From Streptomyces sp. 1-11 (GTDB lineage Bacteria; Actinomycetota; Actinomycetes; Streptomycetales; Streptomycetaceae): DNA of 64,000 nucleotides. Below, piece by piece: positions 1 to 10,236 of this stretch. The first letter of the stretch is position 1; every line of letters starts with the position of its first letter. Location: assembly GCF_007176755.1 (NCBI RefSeq), contig NZ_BJTV01000002.1:1-64000 (forward strand), given 5' to 3'. The notes beneath the pieces are model-generated. The model had not been told where the DNA came from and searched no databases. It worked only from the letters and a program-made list of their open reading frames with translations. A program made the position numbers and the translations under genes.

Positions 1-1
1 G

Positions 2-561
2 AGCGGCGGCCGGCCCGCCTTCGAGGTCCGCGCCGTCCTCGCCGCGACCCTCTCCCCCGCCTGGGGCGTCTACAGCGGCTACGAACTGTGCGAGAACACC
101 CCGCTCAGGGAAGGCAGCGAGGAATACCTCGACTCCGAGAAGTACCAGCTCAAACCCCGCGACTGGGAAGCCGCCGCACGCGAGGGCCGCACCATCGCCC
201 CCCTCATCACCCGCCTCAACGCCATCCGGCGGCAGCACCCCGCGCTACAGCGTCTGCGGAACCTCCGCTTCCACCGGACCGACAACGACAACGTGCTCGC
301 CTACAGCAAGAGCACGGGCCCGGACACGGTCATCGTGGTCGTCAACCTCGACCCGCACCACACCCAGGAGGCCACGGTCTCGTTGGACATGCCGCAACTC
401 GGCCTGGACTGGAACGCCGCCCTGTCCGTGCACGACGAACTGACAGGTGAGAGCTATCACTGGGGCAGGACCAACTACGTGCGCCTGACGCCCGGCCGGA
501 CGCCGGCGCACGTGCTCCACGTCGGGCGATCGACGCCCCAGATCGGAGGGCCCTCAGCGTC

Positions 562-565
<4 letters not shown>
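2..565 (+). CDS. glgE: GlgE maltosyltransferase, C-terminal part
   Basis: This is the last 187 residues of alpha-1,4-glucan:maltose-1-phosphate maltosyltransferase, which adds maltosyl units from maltose-1-phosphate to growing alpha-glucan in the cytoplasm. The reading frame is open from base 2. The segment [18 protein letters not shown] and the following [16 protein letters not shown] match the end of the GH13_3 catalytic domain. After it comes a beta-rich C-terminal domain ([20 protein letters not shown]). The stop overlaps the treS start as ATGA, so the two are translationally coupled. The catalytic core lies outside the window. The identification rests on these motifs and on the treS-pep2-glgB neighbours. 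Confidence 0.93.
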
Positions 566-2280
<1,715 letters not shown>

Positions 2281-2311
2281 GCGCCCGGCGCCGAGGAAAG
2301 GACGCGTCACC

Positions 2312-3682
2312 ATGCCGAAGACCATCACCCTCCGACCGAGAATCGCGGCCGGGTCCGGGGCCGACCGGCCGCTGGCCTCGCTCGGCGGGCTGCTGCGCGA
2401 ATGGCTGCCCGAGCAACGCTGGTTCGCCGGCAAGGACCGGCCCGTCACCGATCTGTCGGTACTGTCGGTGACCGAGCTGTTCCCCGGGTGCCTGCACCTG
2501 CTGGTGCACGCCTCGCACGCGCCGGTGCCCGCGCCGGGCGGCACTCCCCCGCCCGGCGACTGCTACCAGCTGCTGCTCGGGATGCGCGAGCACGTCACAC
2601 CGCGGCTGGAGCGGGCGTTCATCGGCCGGGCCGGGGAGGGACCGCTGGCCGGGCTCGCCGTCTACGACGCGCTGCACGACCCGCGCTCCGCCCATCTGCT
2701 GCTGGAGCGGCTGCGCCACCCCGGATCGGCGGGTCCGCTGTGCTTCGAGACCGCCCCCGCGCTCGAGCTGCCCGGCGGGCTGCCGCCGCGGCTCCTGGAC
2801 GCCGAGCAGTCCAACTCGTCGATCGTCTACGGCGACGCGTACATCCTGAAGCTGTTCCGCCGCATCCAGCCGGGCGTCAACCCCGACCTGGAGGTGCCCG
2901 GCGCGCTGGCCGCGCAGGGCTGCGCCCGGGTGCCGGCGCCGGTCGCCTGGTTCAGCACGACCGCGCCCCGGCCGGCCACGCTGGGCGTGCTGCAGCCGTT
3001 CCTGCCGGACGCGACCGACGGCTGGACGCTGGCCCTGCGCGCACTCGCGGCCGACGACGACTTCACCGCCGAGGCCCGCGAACTGGGCGGGGCCATGGCC
3101 GAGGTGCACCTGGCGCTGGCCGAGGCCTTCCCGCCCGCGGGGCCGGGCGAGAACGGGCGCACGGCCGAGGCGATGTGCGCCCGGCTGGACGCCGCCGCGC
3201 ACGCCGTGCCGGGCCTGCGGCCCTACGTCCCCGGGCTGCGGGCCGCGTTCGGCGCGCTGGCCACCTGCGACACCGGGCCGCCCGCCCAGCGCATCCACGG
3301 TGACCTGCACCTCGGCCAGGTGCTGCGCGCCGGACGCGACTGGTTCGTCATCGACTTCGAGGGGGAGCCGTCCCGGCCGCTCGCCGAGCGGCGGGCCGCG
3401 CAGTCCCCGGTGCGGGACGTGGCCGGGATGCTGCGCTCCTTCGACTACGCGGCCCGGCAGCGCCGCCCCTGGCGTCCCGAGTGGGCGCGCCGCTGCCGGG
3501 AGGCGTTCTGCGCGGGCTACGCGGCCCGCGCCGGCTGGGACCCACGCAAGAAGCACGCGCTGCTGCGCGCGCACGAGACGGACAGGGCGGTCTACGAGGT
3601 GCTGTACGAGGCGAGACACCGGCCGGACTGGCTGCCGGTACCGATGGCGGCGATCAAGCGGCTCGCCGTGTGGGGAGGCTGA
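2312..3682 (+). CDS. pep2: Maltokinase Pep2 (Mak)
   Basis: This 456-residue protein is the ATP-dependent maltokinase that makes maltose-1-phosphate, the donor for GlgE. Its N-terminal cap holds LREWLPEQRWFAGKDR, a typical Pep2 signature. The kinase-like C-lobe has IHGDLHLGQ with the catalytic Asp near residue 331, followed by WFVIDFEGEPSRP, which corresponds to the metal-binding DFG-like Asp. The start is preceded by GAGGAAAGGA with good spacing. It sits 31 bases after treS and 4 bases before glgB, so a single polycistronic message is likely. TreS and Pep2 work together as a complex in mycobacteria; whether they do here is inference. Confidence 0.95.
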   Translation: MPKTITLRPRIAAGSGADRPLASLGGLLREWLPEQRWFAGKDRPVTDLSVLSVTELFPGCLHLLVHASHAPVPAPGGTPPPGDCYQLLLGMREHVTPRLERAFIGRAGEGPLAGLAVYDALHDPRSAHLLLERLRHPGSAGPLCFETAPALELPGGLPPRLLDAEQSNSSIVYGDAYILKLFRRIQPGVNPDLEVPGALAAQGCARVPAPVAWFSTTAPRPATLGVLQPFLPDATDGWTLALRALAADDDFTAEARELGGAMAEVHLALAEAFPPAGPGENGRTAEAMCARLDAAAHAVPGLRPYVPGLRAAFGALATCDTGPPAQRIHGDLHLGQVLRAGRDWFVIDFEGEPSRPLAERRAAQSPVRDVAGMLRSFDYAARQRRPWRPEWARRCREAFCAGYAARAGWDPRKKHALLRAHETDRAVYEVLYEARHRPDWLPVPMAAIKRLAVWGG

Positions 3683-3686
3683 CGTC

Positions 3687-5888
3687 ATGGCACTGCGCGA
3701 CACCGTGCCCCCCGAGTCCGCCGGGCCCGGCACGGCCCCGCCGCTCGACCCCGCGGAGCGCGACCGGCTGCTGGGCGGCGCGCACCACGATCCGCACGCC
3801 CTGCTGGGCGCCCACCCGGTGCCGGGCGGCGTCCTGTTCCGGGCGCTGCGCCCGAACGCCCGTACCGTGAGCGTCGTCGTGGACGGCGAGCGGCGGGACC
3901 TCGTCTCGGAGGGCGGCGGGCTGTTCGCCGCCGTGCTGCCCTTCGCGGAGATCCCGCCCTACACGCTGCGGGTCGTGTACGACGACGGCGAGCAGGAGGT
4001 GCACGATCCGTACCGCTTCCTGCCCGCGCTCGGCGAGCTGGACCTCCATCTGATCCGCGAGGGCCGGCACGAGCACCTGTGGCAGGCGCTCGGCGCCGAG
4101 CCCATGACCCACCAGGACGTGACGGGCACCCGCTTCACCGTCTGGGCGCCGAACGCCCAGGGCGTGCGGGTCGCCGGGGACTTCACGTACTGGGACGGCA
4201 CGCAGTACCCGATGCGCTCGCTCGGCGCGTCCGGCGTGTGGGAGCTGTTCCTGCCCGGCATCGGCGAGGGGGCGCGGTACAAGTTCGAGATCACCTCGCG
4301 GTACGGCGCCCGGTTCCTCAAGGCCGACCCGATGGCGCGCCGTACCGAGGCGCCGCCCGACACCGCCTCCGTGGTGACGGCCGCGCACCACGAGTGGGGC
4401 GACGGGGACTGGATGACGCGGCGCGCCGGCACCCGGGTGCACGAGGCGCCGTTCTCGGTGTACGAGGTGCACCTGCCGTCCTGGCGGAAGGGGCTGACCT
4501 ACCGCGAGCTGGCCGAGCAGCTCCCGGCGTACGTGAGCGACATGGGCTTCACCCACGTCGAGCTGATGCCGGTCATGGAGCACCCCTACGGCCCCTCCTG
4601 GGGCTACCAGGTCACCTCGTACTACGCCCCGACCGCCCGGCTCGGCACCCCGGACGACTTCCGGTACTTCGTGGACGCCTGCCACCGGGCCGGGATCGGC
4701 GTGATCATGGACTGGGTGCCGGCGCATTTCCCGAAGGACGACTGGGCGCTGGCCGCCTTCGACGGGGACCCGCTGTACGAACCCGGGAACGACCAGCGCG
4801 CCACGCACCCGGACTGGGGCACCTTCGTCTTCGACTACGGGCGCACCGAGGTGCGCAACTTCCTGGTCGCCAACGCGGTGTACTGGTGCGAGGAGTTCCA
4901 CATCGACGGGCTCCGGGTGGACGCCGTCGCCTCCATGCTCTACCTGGACTACTCCCGTGACTCCGGTCAGTGGACGCCGAACGTCTTCGGCGGGCGGGAG
5001 GACCTGGACGCGGTCGCCTTCCTGCAGGAGATGAACGCGACCGTCTACCGGCGCTGCCCCGGCGTGGTGACCATCGCCGAGGAGTCCACCGCCTGGGACG
5101 GGGTGACCCGGCCGACGGACAGCGGCGGACTCGGCTTCGGGCTGAAGTGGAACATGGGCTGGATGCACGACTCGCTGGAGTACATCCAGAAGGAGCCGGT
5201 GCACCGCAAGTACCACCACAACGAGATGACGTTCTCGATGGTGTACGCCTACACCGAGAACTACGTGCTGCCCATCTCGCACGACGAGGTCGTGCACGGC
5301 AAGCAGGCGCTGGTGTCGAAGATGCCGGGCGACTGGTGGCAGCGGCGGGCCAACCACCGCGCCTACCTGGGCTTCATGTGGGCCCACCCCGGCAAGCAAC
5401 TGCTTTTCATGGGGCAGGAGTTCGCGCAGGGCGGCGAGTTCTCCGAGGCGCACGGGCCCGAGTGGTGGCTGCTGGACCCGGAGTACTGCGCGGCCGGTGA
5501 CCACCGCGGTGTGCAGGACCTGGTGCGGGACCTGAACACGCTGTACCGGGACACCCCCGCGCTGTGGCGCCGGGACACCGACCCGGGCGGCTTCCGCTGG
5601 GTGCTGTGCGACGCGGCCGACGACAACGTCTTCGCGTTCCTGCGCTTCGACACGGACGGGTCCCCGCTGCTCTCGGTGTCGAACCTCTCCCCGGTCGTCC
5701 GGCAGGACTACCGCCTGTGGGTGCCGGAGGAGGTCCCGGCCTGGTCGGAGGCGCTCAACACCGACGACGTCCGCTACGGCGGCGGCGGTGTGGGCGTCGG
5801 CGCCCCCGGGGCGCTCAAGCCGGAGGACGGGTCCCTGCGCCTGACCCTGCCGCCGCTCGCCACCGTCTGGCTGCGCCCCGAGCGCTGA
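3687..5888 (+). CDS. glgB: 1,4-alpha-glucan branching enzyme
   Basis: GlgB introduces alpha-1,6 branches into the alpha-glucan made by GlgE. The 733-residue product has an N-terminal extension and first carbohydrate-binding module (about 20-125), a CBM48-type module (FTVWAPNAQGVRVAGDF, near 150-166), the GH13_9 barrel and a beta C-domain. Catalytic residues can be read as D412 (GLRVDAV), E465 (TIAEEST) and D533 (ISHDEVVHG). The ATG at 3687 is 4 bases past the pep2 stop and follows GGGGAGGCTGACGTC. An in-frame upstream extension exists but would overlap pep2 deeply, so I reject it. This gene completes the glgE-treS-pep2-glgB operon. Confidence 0.97.
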   Translation: MALRDTVPPESAGPGTAPPLDPAERDRLLGGAHHDPHALLGAHPVPGGVLFRALRPNARTVSVVVDGERRDLVSEGGGLFAAVLPFAEIPPYTLRVVYDDGEQEVHDPYRFLPALGELDLHLIREGRHEHLWQALGAEPMTHQDVTGTRFTVWAPNAQGVRVAGDFTYWDGTQYPMRSLGASGVWELFLPGIGEGARYKFEITSRYGARFLKADPMARRTEAPPDTASVVTAAHHEWGDGDWMTRRAGTRVHEAPFSVYEVHLPSWRKGLTYRELAEQLPAYVSDMGFTHVELMPVMEHPYGPSWGYQVTSYYAPTARLGTPDDFRYFVDACHRAGIGVIMDWVPAHFPKDDWALAAFDGDPLYEPGNDQRATHPDWGTFVFDYGRTEVRNFLVANAVYWCEEFHIDGLRVDAVASMLYLDYSRDSGQWTPNVFGGREDLDAVAFLQEMNATVYRRCPGVVTIAEESTAWDGVTRPTDSGGLGFGLKWNMGWMHDSLEYIQKEPVHRKYHHNEMTFSMVYAYTENYVLPISHDEVVHGKQALVSKMPGDWWQRRANHRAYLGFMWAHPGKQLLFMGQEFAQGGEFSEAHGPEWWLLDPEYCAAGDHRGVQDLVRDLNTLYRDTPALWRRDTDPGGFRWVLCDAADDNVFAFLRFDTDGSPLLSVSNLSPVVRQDYRLWVPEEVPAWSEALNTDDVRYGGGGVGVGAPGALKPEDGSLRLTLPPLATVWLRPER

Positions 5889-5906
5889 CCGGCAGGTGTC
5901 GACCGC

Positions 5907-5957
5907 CGCCCCAGGGGCAGTCGGGGTCGTACAGACTCGGCTACCGCCCCTGGGGCG
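5907..5957 (+). terminator. Inverted repeat after glgB
   Basis: CGCCCCAGGGGC at 5907-5918 pairs perfectly with GCCCCTGGGGCG at 5946-5957 across a 27-base loop. It lies between the glgB stop and the chosen TTG start of the next gene. It could act as a terminator or leader structure. It also argues against the GTG at 5896, which would put the hairpin inside the coding region. Confidence 0.45.
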
Positions 5958-5979
5958 CGGACGGAAGGACGGCACGGCC

Positions 5980-7068
5980 TTGCGCACGGTGGGAGTGGAG
6001 GAGGAGCTCCTCCTTGTGGACCCGGACAGCGGCGAGCCAAGGGCCTTGTCGGCAGCCGTCCTCGCCCGGGCCGCTCAGGACGATCCCGGACAGGACGTCT
6101 TCGAGAAGGAGCTGTACGGGCAGATGCTGGAGTTCGCCACGCATCCGCAGTCGGACATGGCGGCTCTGGGCGAGGAGATCGTGCGCTGCCGCAAGGAGGC
6201 GGGCCGGCACGCCGGGGAGATCGGCTGCGCGGTCGCCGCGCTCGCCTCCTCCCCGCTTCCGGTCAGCCCGTCGATCAGCATGAACGACCGCTACCAGTGG
6301 ATGGCCGGGCAGTACGGCATCGCCACCCGGGAACAACTGGTGTGCGGCTGCCACGTGCACGTGTCGGTGGAGTCCGACGAGGAGGCGGTCGCGGTCCTGG
6401 ACCGCATCCGGCCGTGGCTGCCGGCGCTGACCGCGCTGAGCGCCAACTCGCCCTACTGGCAGGGGCGGGACACCGGGTACGCCGGGTACCGCAGCCAGGT
6501 CTGGGGGCGCTGGCCGTCGGCGGGGCCGACGGAGCTGTTCGGCTCGGCCGAGCGGTACCACCGCCGGGTGAGGGACATGGTGGAGACCGGGGTCATCCTC
6601 GACGAGGGCATGATCTACTTCGACGCCCGGGTGTCTGCGAACTACCCGACCGTGGAGGTGCGGGTGGCGGACGTGTGCCTGCGCGCGGACACCGCCGTCC
6701 TGGTCGCCACGCTGACCCGCGGCCTGGTGGAGACGGCGGCGCGCGAGTGGCGGGAGGGCCAGCCGCCGGCCGACCACAGTGTGAGCCTGCTGCGGCTGGC
6801 CGCCTGGCAGGCCGCCCGGTCCGGCCTGGACGAGAACCTGCTCGACCCCCGCACCATGCGGCCCCGCCCCGCCACCGAGGTGCTGCGGGCGCTGCTGGAG
6901 CACACCTCGGACGCGCTCGCCGAGAGCGGGGACGCGGACCGCGCCGAGGAGGCCGTCGCCGGGCTGCTGCGCCGGGGCAACGGCGCCCGTGAGCAGCGGC
7001 TGCTGATGGAGCGCGGCGGCAGCCTGCGCGACGTCGTCACCGAGTGCGTGCGCCGCACGCAGGACTGA
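5980..7068 (+). CDS. Putative glutamate--cysteine ligase 2 (YbdK/GCS2 family)
   Basis: This is a carboxylate-amine ligase of the GCS2 family, 362 residues from the TTG at 5980. Family members ligate glutamate to cysteine or other amines using ATP, but the true substrate of most actinomycete copies is unknown. The family opening LRTVGVEEELLLVDP is at the extreme N-terminus, and CGCHVHVSV plus PTVEVRVADVC supply the metal/ATP-binding motifs. TTG is preferred because GGAAGGA precedes it by about 9 bases and homologues begin here. A GTG at 5896 would add 28 unlike residues. The gene follows glgB after a hairpin and may be transcribed separately. Confidence 0.85.
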   Translation: MRTVGVEEELLLVDPDSGEPRALSAAVLARAAQDDPGQDVFEKELYGQMLEFATHPQSDMAALGEEIVRCRKEAGRHAGEIGCAVAALASSPLPVSPSISMNDRYQWMAGQYGIATREQLVCGCHVHVSVESDEEAVAVLDRIRPWLPALTALSANSPYWQGRDTGYAGYRSQVWGRWPSAGPTELFGSAERYHRRVRDMVETGVILDEGMIYFDARVSANYPTVEVRVADVCLRADTAVLVATLTRGLVETAAREWREGQPPADHSVSLLRLAAWQAARSGLDENLLDPRTMRPRPATEVLRALLEHTSDALAESGDADRAEEAVAGLLRRGNGAREQRLLMERGGSLRDVVTECVRRTQD

Positions 7069-7131
7069 GCGGCCCGGCCGCGGGGCGGATGTCACCCGCC
7101 CCGCGGCCGGCGCCGCCCCTCCTCCGGCCGG

Positions 7132-7365
7132 TCAGAAGATCAGGCTGAGCGCGTAGGCCAGGAAGAAGGCCGCGATCACGACGACGAGGACGAGGATCAG
7201 CGTCAGCGGCGCCTTGCCCCAGCCCTTGGCCGTGCTGTGCGTCTCCCGGGGCCCGGCCTCCGGCATGCTGCTCTCGGCGGGCGGCGTCTCGCCGGGCGGG
7301 ACTCCGCCTCCGGGCTCCAGCCCGGTGGTCCGCTCGGGCTCCGGATCGGGGTTCACATGAGTCAT
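7132..7365 (-). CDS. Small single-pass membrane protein (DUF6480-like)
   Basis: This is a 77-residue protein with a proline- and glutamate-rich, hydrophilic N-terminal half (MTHVNPDPEPERTTG) and one hydrophobic helix at the C-terminus (about 52-76, APLTLILVLVVVIAAFFLAY). It resembles small Streptomyces proteins annotated as DUF6480. No function is known. The first ATG of the conserved segment was chosen; longer in-frame extensions run into the divergent promoter region. It converges on the GCS2-type gene and is divergent from the acyl-CoA-synthetase-like gene at 7517. Confidence 0.72.
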   Translation of the reverse strand: MTHVNPDPEPERTTGLEPGGGVPPGETPPAESSMPEAGPRETHSTAKGWGKAPLTLILVLVVVIAAFFLAYALSLIF

Positions 7366-7516
7366 GTCTGCCGAGTCCCCCGGACACGCCCAGATCATCA
7401 CCCGATCACGACTTGCCTGATCCGGGCCCCGAAACCGCTTCCCTGGGCTACATTCGAGCACCGCCGGCACCGAGCCGACCGGCGCAGTCACCCTCCGTGA
7501 ACCCCGGGAGCAGCGC

Positions 7517-9421
7517 ATGCGCGACGACGCCCTCGCTCCAGCAGCCGCACGCCCGCTGACCGGCGGGCTCGCCGACAGCGTCTTCGAGACCGCGGAGCGC
7601 ACCCCGTCCCTGCCGGTCCTGGCCCGCCGTTCGGACGCGGCGCCCGGCGGCTGGGAGGAGGTGACGGCGGTCGAGCTGCGGGACGAGGTGACCGACCTGG
7701 CCAAGGGCCTGGTGGCGGCCGGGATCTCGCCCGGGCACCGGGTGGCCGTGATGGCCCGCACCCGGTACGAGTGGACGGTGTTCGCCCACGCGCTGTGGAC
7801 CGTCGGCGCGGAGGTCGTGCCGGTGCATCCGACGTCGTCCCGGGAGCAGGTGGAGTGGATCCTGCGGGACGCCGGGTGCGTGGCGGTCGTGGTGGAGGAC
7901 GAACAGGGCGCGATGACGGTCGGGACCGTGTGCGCGGGGCTGCCGCGGCTGCGGCACGTCTGGCAGCTCGACGCGGGCGCCCTGAGCCGGCTGTCCGAGC
8001 AGGGCGCGCCCGTACCGCTGACCACGGTGGAGTCGCTGCGCCGGATCGTGCTGCCGGACGCGACGGCGGCCGTCGCCTACACCTCGGGCACCTCGGGCCG
8101 TCCGCTGGGCTGCGCGCTGAGCCACCGGGGCCTGGCCTACCCGTGCGACACGCTGCTGGCCGGCTGGCTGCACACCGCCGCGCCGCCGGGCGAGCAGCCG
8201 TCGGTCCTCGCCTTCCTGCCCTTCTCCCATGTGTACGGCATCATGATCCAGCTCGTGTGCCTGCGCGGCGGGGTGCTGATGGGGCACGAGCCCGACATGA
8301 CCGGGGCCGCCCTGGCCTCGGCGCTGCGCACCTTCCGGCCGACGTACCTCTACGGCGTGCCGTCGGTGTTCGAGAAGCTGTACAAGACTTTCCTGCGGAC
8401 GGCGCACCAGGCGGGCCGCGGTGCCCTGTTCGAACGGGCGGCGCAGACCGCGCGGGACTTCGCCGGGGCCCAGGAGCGCAAGCGGCTCGGCCGCGGGCCG
8501 GGCCCGGGCCTGGACCTGCGCCTGCAGCACGCCCTGTACGAGCGGACGGTGTACCGCAGGCTCCGCGACGCGCTCGGCGGCCGGGTGCTGCGGGGCAGCT
8601 CGGGCGGCTCGTCGCTCAGCCGCGAGCTGTCCCTGTTCTACGAGGGCATCGGCCTGCGCATCCACGACGGCTACGGTCTGACCGAGTGTTCCGGCGGGAT
8701 CACCATGCAGCCGCTCGGCCGGGAGAAGTCCGGGACCGTGGGCCGTCCGCTGCCGGGGACCGAGGTCCGGATCGCCGACGACGGGGAGATCCTGGTGCGC
8801 GGCCCGTCGGTGTTCCAGGGCTACGTCGGCGACGAGGGGCGTACCCGGGGCGCGCTGCGCGGCGGCTGGCTGGCCACCGGGGACATCGGCCGGCTGGACT
8901 CCGAGGGCTATCTGACGATCACCGGCCGCAAGAAGGACGTCCTGGTCACCAGCGGCGGCAAGAGCGTGGCGCCGCAGCCGCTGGAGGAGCGGCTGCGGCT
9001 GCACCCGCTGATCCACCAGGCGGTGGTGGTGGGTGAGGACCGGCCCTGCGTGGGGGCCCTGATCACCCTGGACCCGGAGTTCCTCGCGCACTGGCGGGCG
9101 GCGCTGGCGCTCCAGGGCGACGCGCCGGGCCGGGAGGCACGCGAGGAGAACGCGCTCATGGAGGAGATCGCGCGGGCCGTCGCCTCGGCCAACAGCGCGG
9201 TGTCCCGCGCGGAGTCCATCCGGGTCTACCGAGTCCTGCCGGAGCCGTTCGCCCCGGACAACGGTCTGCTGACGCCGTCGCTGAAGCTGCGCCGCGACGC
9301 CATCGCACGGCACTACGCCGCCGAGATCGACGCGATGTACGAGGCACGGTCCCGGACGGCGCGGCGGCCGTCCGTGCGGGAGCCGGCCGACTGGGACGAG
9401 CCCGACAGCGTCTTCCGCTAG
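7517..9421 (+). CDS. AMP-dependent synthetase, long-chain acyl-CoA-ligase-like
   Basis: This is an ANL-superfamily adenylating enzyme of 634 residues, most similar in layout to FadD15-type long-chain fatty-acid CoA ligases. The phosphate-binding loop is YTSGTSGRPLG near 188-198, where the usual lysine of PKG is leucine. The A5 motif is DGYGLTECSGG, the A7 motif TGDIGRLDSEG, and the C-terminal lysine motif is TSGGKSVAPQPLEE. It would activate a fatty or other carboxylic acid to the acyl-adenylate and then the CoA ester. The ATG is preceded by GGGAG. It stands alone, with no polyketide or degradation genes beside it, so the physiological substrate cannot be inferred. Confidence 0.88.
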   Translation: MRDDALAPAAARPLTGGLADSVFETAERTPSLPVLARRSDAAPGGWEEVTAVELRDEVTDLAKGLVAAGISPGHRVAVMARTRYEWTVFAHALWTVGAEVVPVHPTSSREQVEWILRDAGCVAVVVEDEQGAMTVGTVCAGLPRLRHVWQLDAGALSRLSEQGAPVPLTTVESLRRIVLPDATAAVAYTSGTSGRPLGCALSHRGLAYPCDTLLAGWLHTAAPPGEQPSVLAFLPFSHVYGIMIQLVCLRGGVLMGHEPDMTGAALASALRTFRPTYLYGVPSVFEKLYKTFLRTAHQAGRGALFERAAQTARDFAGAQERKRLGRGPGPGLDLRLQHALYERTVYRRLRDALGGRVLRGSSGGSSLSRELSLFYEGIGLRIHDGYGLTECSGGITMQPLGREKSGTVGRPLPGTEVRIADDGEILVRGPSVFQGYVGDEGRTRGALRGGWLATGDIGRLDSEGYLTITGRKKDVLVTSGGKSVAPQPLEERLRLHPLIHQAVVVGEDRPCVGALITLDPEFLAHWRAALALQGDAPGREAREENALMEEIARAVASANSAVSRAESIRVYRVLPEPFAPDNGLLTPSLKLRRDAIARHYAAEIDAMYEARSRTARRPSVREPADWDEPDSVFR

Positions 9422-9547
9422 AGTGCGCGGTCCGCCCGGGCGTCCGGCAGGGCGGAAGGTGCCCGCGGGGCGCCGGGCGACCAGAGGGACGGATATCCCG
9501 CCGTGCTGAGGGAACCCGCAGCAGGGACCGACCAGGACTAGACCGCG

Positions 9548-9581
9548 CCGGTCGGACAGGGCCGAGGCCCCGTCCGACCGG
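9548..9581 (+). terminator. Strong hairpin upstream of RsbW-like gene
   Basis: CCGGTCGGAC-A-GGGCC pairs with GGCCC-C-GTCCGACCGG, a 15-bp stem with one mismatch and a 2-base loop. It is 130 bases past the 7517-9421 gene and 15 bases before the next start. It may terminate the first gene or form a 5' leader structure for the second. No U-tract follows. Confidence 0.5.
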
Positions 9582-9596
9582 GGCCCGGGGATTTCG

Positions 9597-10031
9597 ATGT
9601 CGACGGAGCCGCGTTGGGACGACACACCGCCCTCGGAGGAGAGGTACGAACGCGCCTACTCCTTCCCGGGTGAGCTGCGCAACGTCACGGGCGCCCGGCT
9701 CGCCGCCGAGGAGTTCCTGGGCGATCTGGCACGGCACGCCCCGCCGGCCGCGCCGGAGTACTGGGACGACATCCTCCTCGTCGTCACGGAGCTGGCGGCC
9801 AACGTCATCCAATACGCTCCCGGGCCGTTCGGCCTGCACATGCGCCGCACCTTCGACGGGGTGCACGTGACGATGCACGACACCAGCACCACCCGGCCCG
9901 AGCCGCGGCCCTTCCATCCGGACGCGGGCGGCGGCGGCATCGGCTGGCACCTGGTGCACACGCTGTGCGACCAGGTGAGCGTCGTGGTCCAGGACCGCGG
10001 CAAGGACATCCACGTCTTCCTGCCCTGGTGA
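9597..10031 (+). CDS. RsbW-like ATP-binding protein (HATPase_c)
   Basis: This 144-residue protein is a stand-alone GHKL ATPase domain of the anti-sigma/serine kinase type. The N box is in VVTELAANVIQYA and the G-rich ATP lid is GGGGIGWHLVHTLCDQV. In Streptomyces many such small proteins act as anti-sigma factors or phosphorylate STAS-domain antagonists, but many are orphans. No STAS-domain gene lies nearby. The nearest sigma factor of the matching family is at 14289-15152. The ATG is 15 bases after a strong hairpin with only a GGGG tract as ribosome binding site. Confidence 0.82.
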   Translation: MSTEPRWDDTPPSEERYERAYSFPGELRNVTGARLAAEEFLGDLARHAPPAAPEYWDDILLVVTELAANVIQYAPGPFGLHMRRTFDGVHVTMHDTSTTRPEPRPFHPDAGGGGIGWHLVHTLCDQVSVVVQDRGKDIHVFLPW

Positions 10032-10155
10032 CGGCCGGACCGGTTCACGGGCGCCACGTGTAAGCGCGCGCCATCCGGATACTCCGGCTCCGCGGGGCGC
10101 CGGTGCCCCCACCCGTTCGTCTGCCTGCCGCGCCCGGCTGGCGGAACGGCCCTAG

Positions 10156-10172
10156 TCGCGATGGGATCGCGA
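10156..10172. promoter_or_regulatory. Palindrome upstream of ndh
   Basis: TCGCGATGGGATCGCGA is a perfect 7-bp inverted repeat around a GGG spacer, 65 bases before the NADH dehydrogenase start. It looks like an operator for a dimeric regulator. It does not match the Rex consensus that controls ndh in Streptomyces as I know it (TTGTGAA-N4-TTCACAA). Confidence 0.4.
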
Positions 10173-10236
10173 TGGTGACAGCGATCCGGGGCAGGCGAAC
10201 GACGTCAGGTCGAACCGCCTGGAGCCGCAGAGAGGG

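Noticed and set aside
3654..5987. A 777-residue minus-strand frame across glgB
   Set aside because: Composition is of a shadow frame (Val/Arg/Pro/His-rich), with no domain, and it is fully antisense to glgB with its catalytic motifs.
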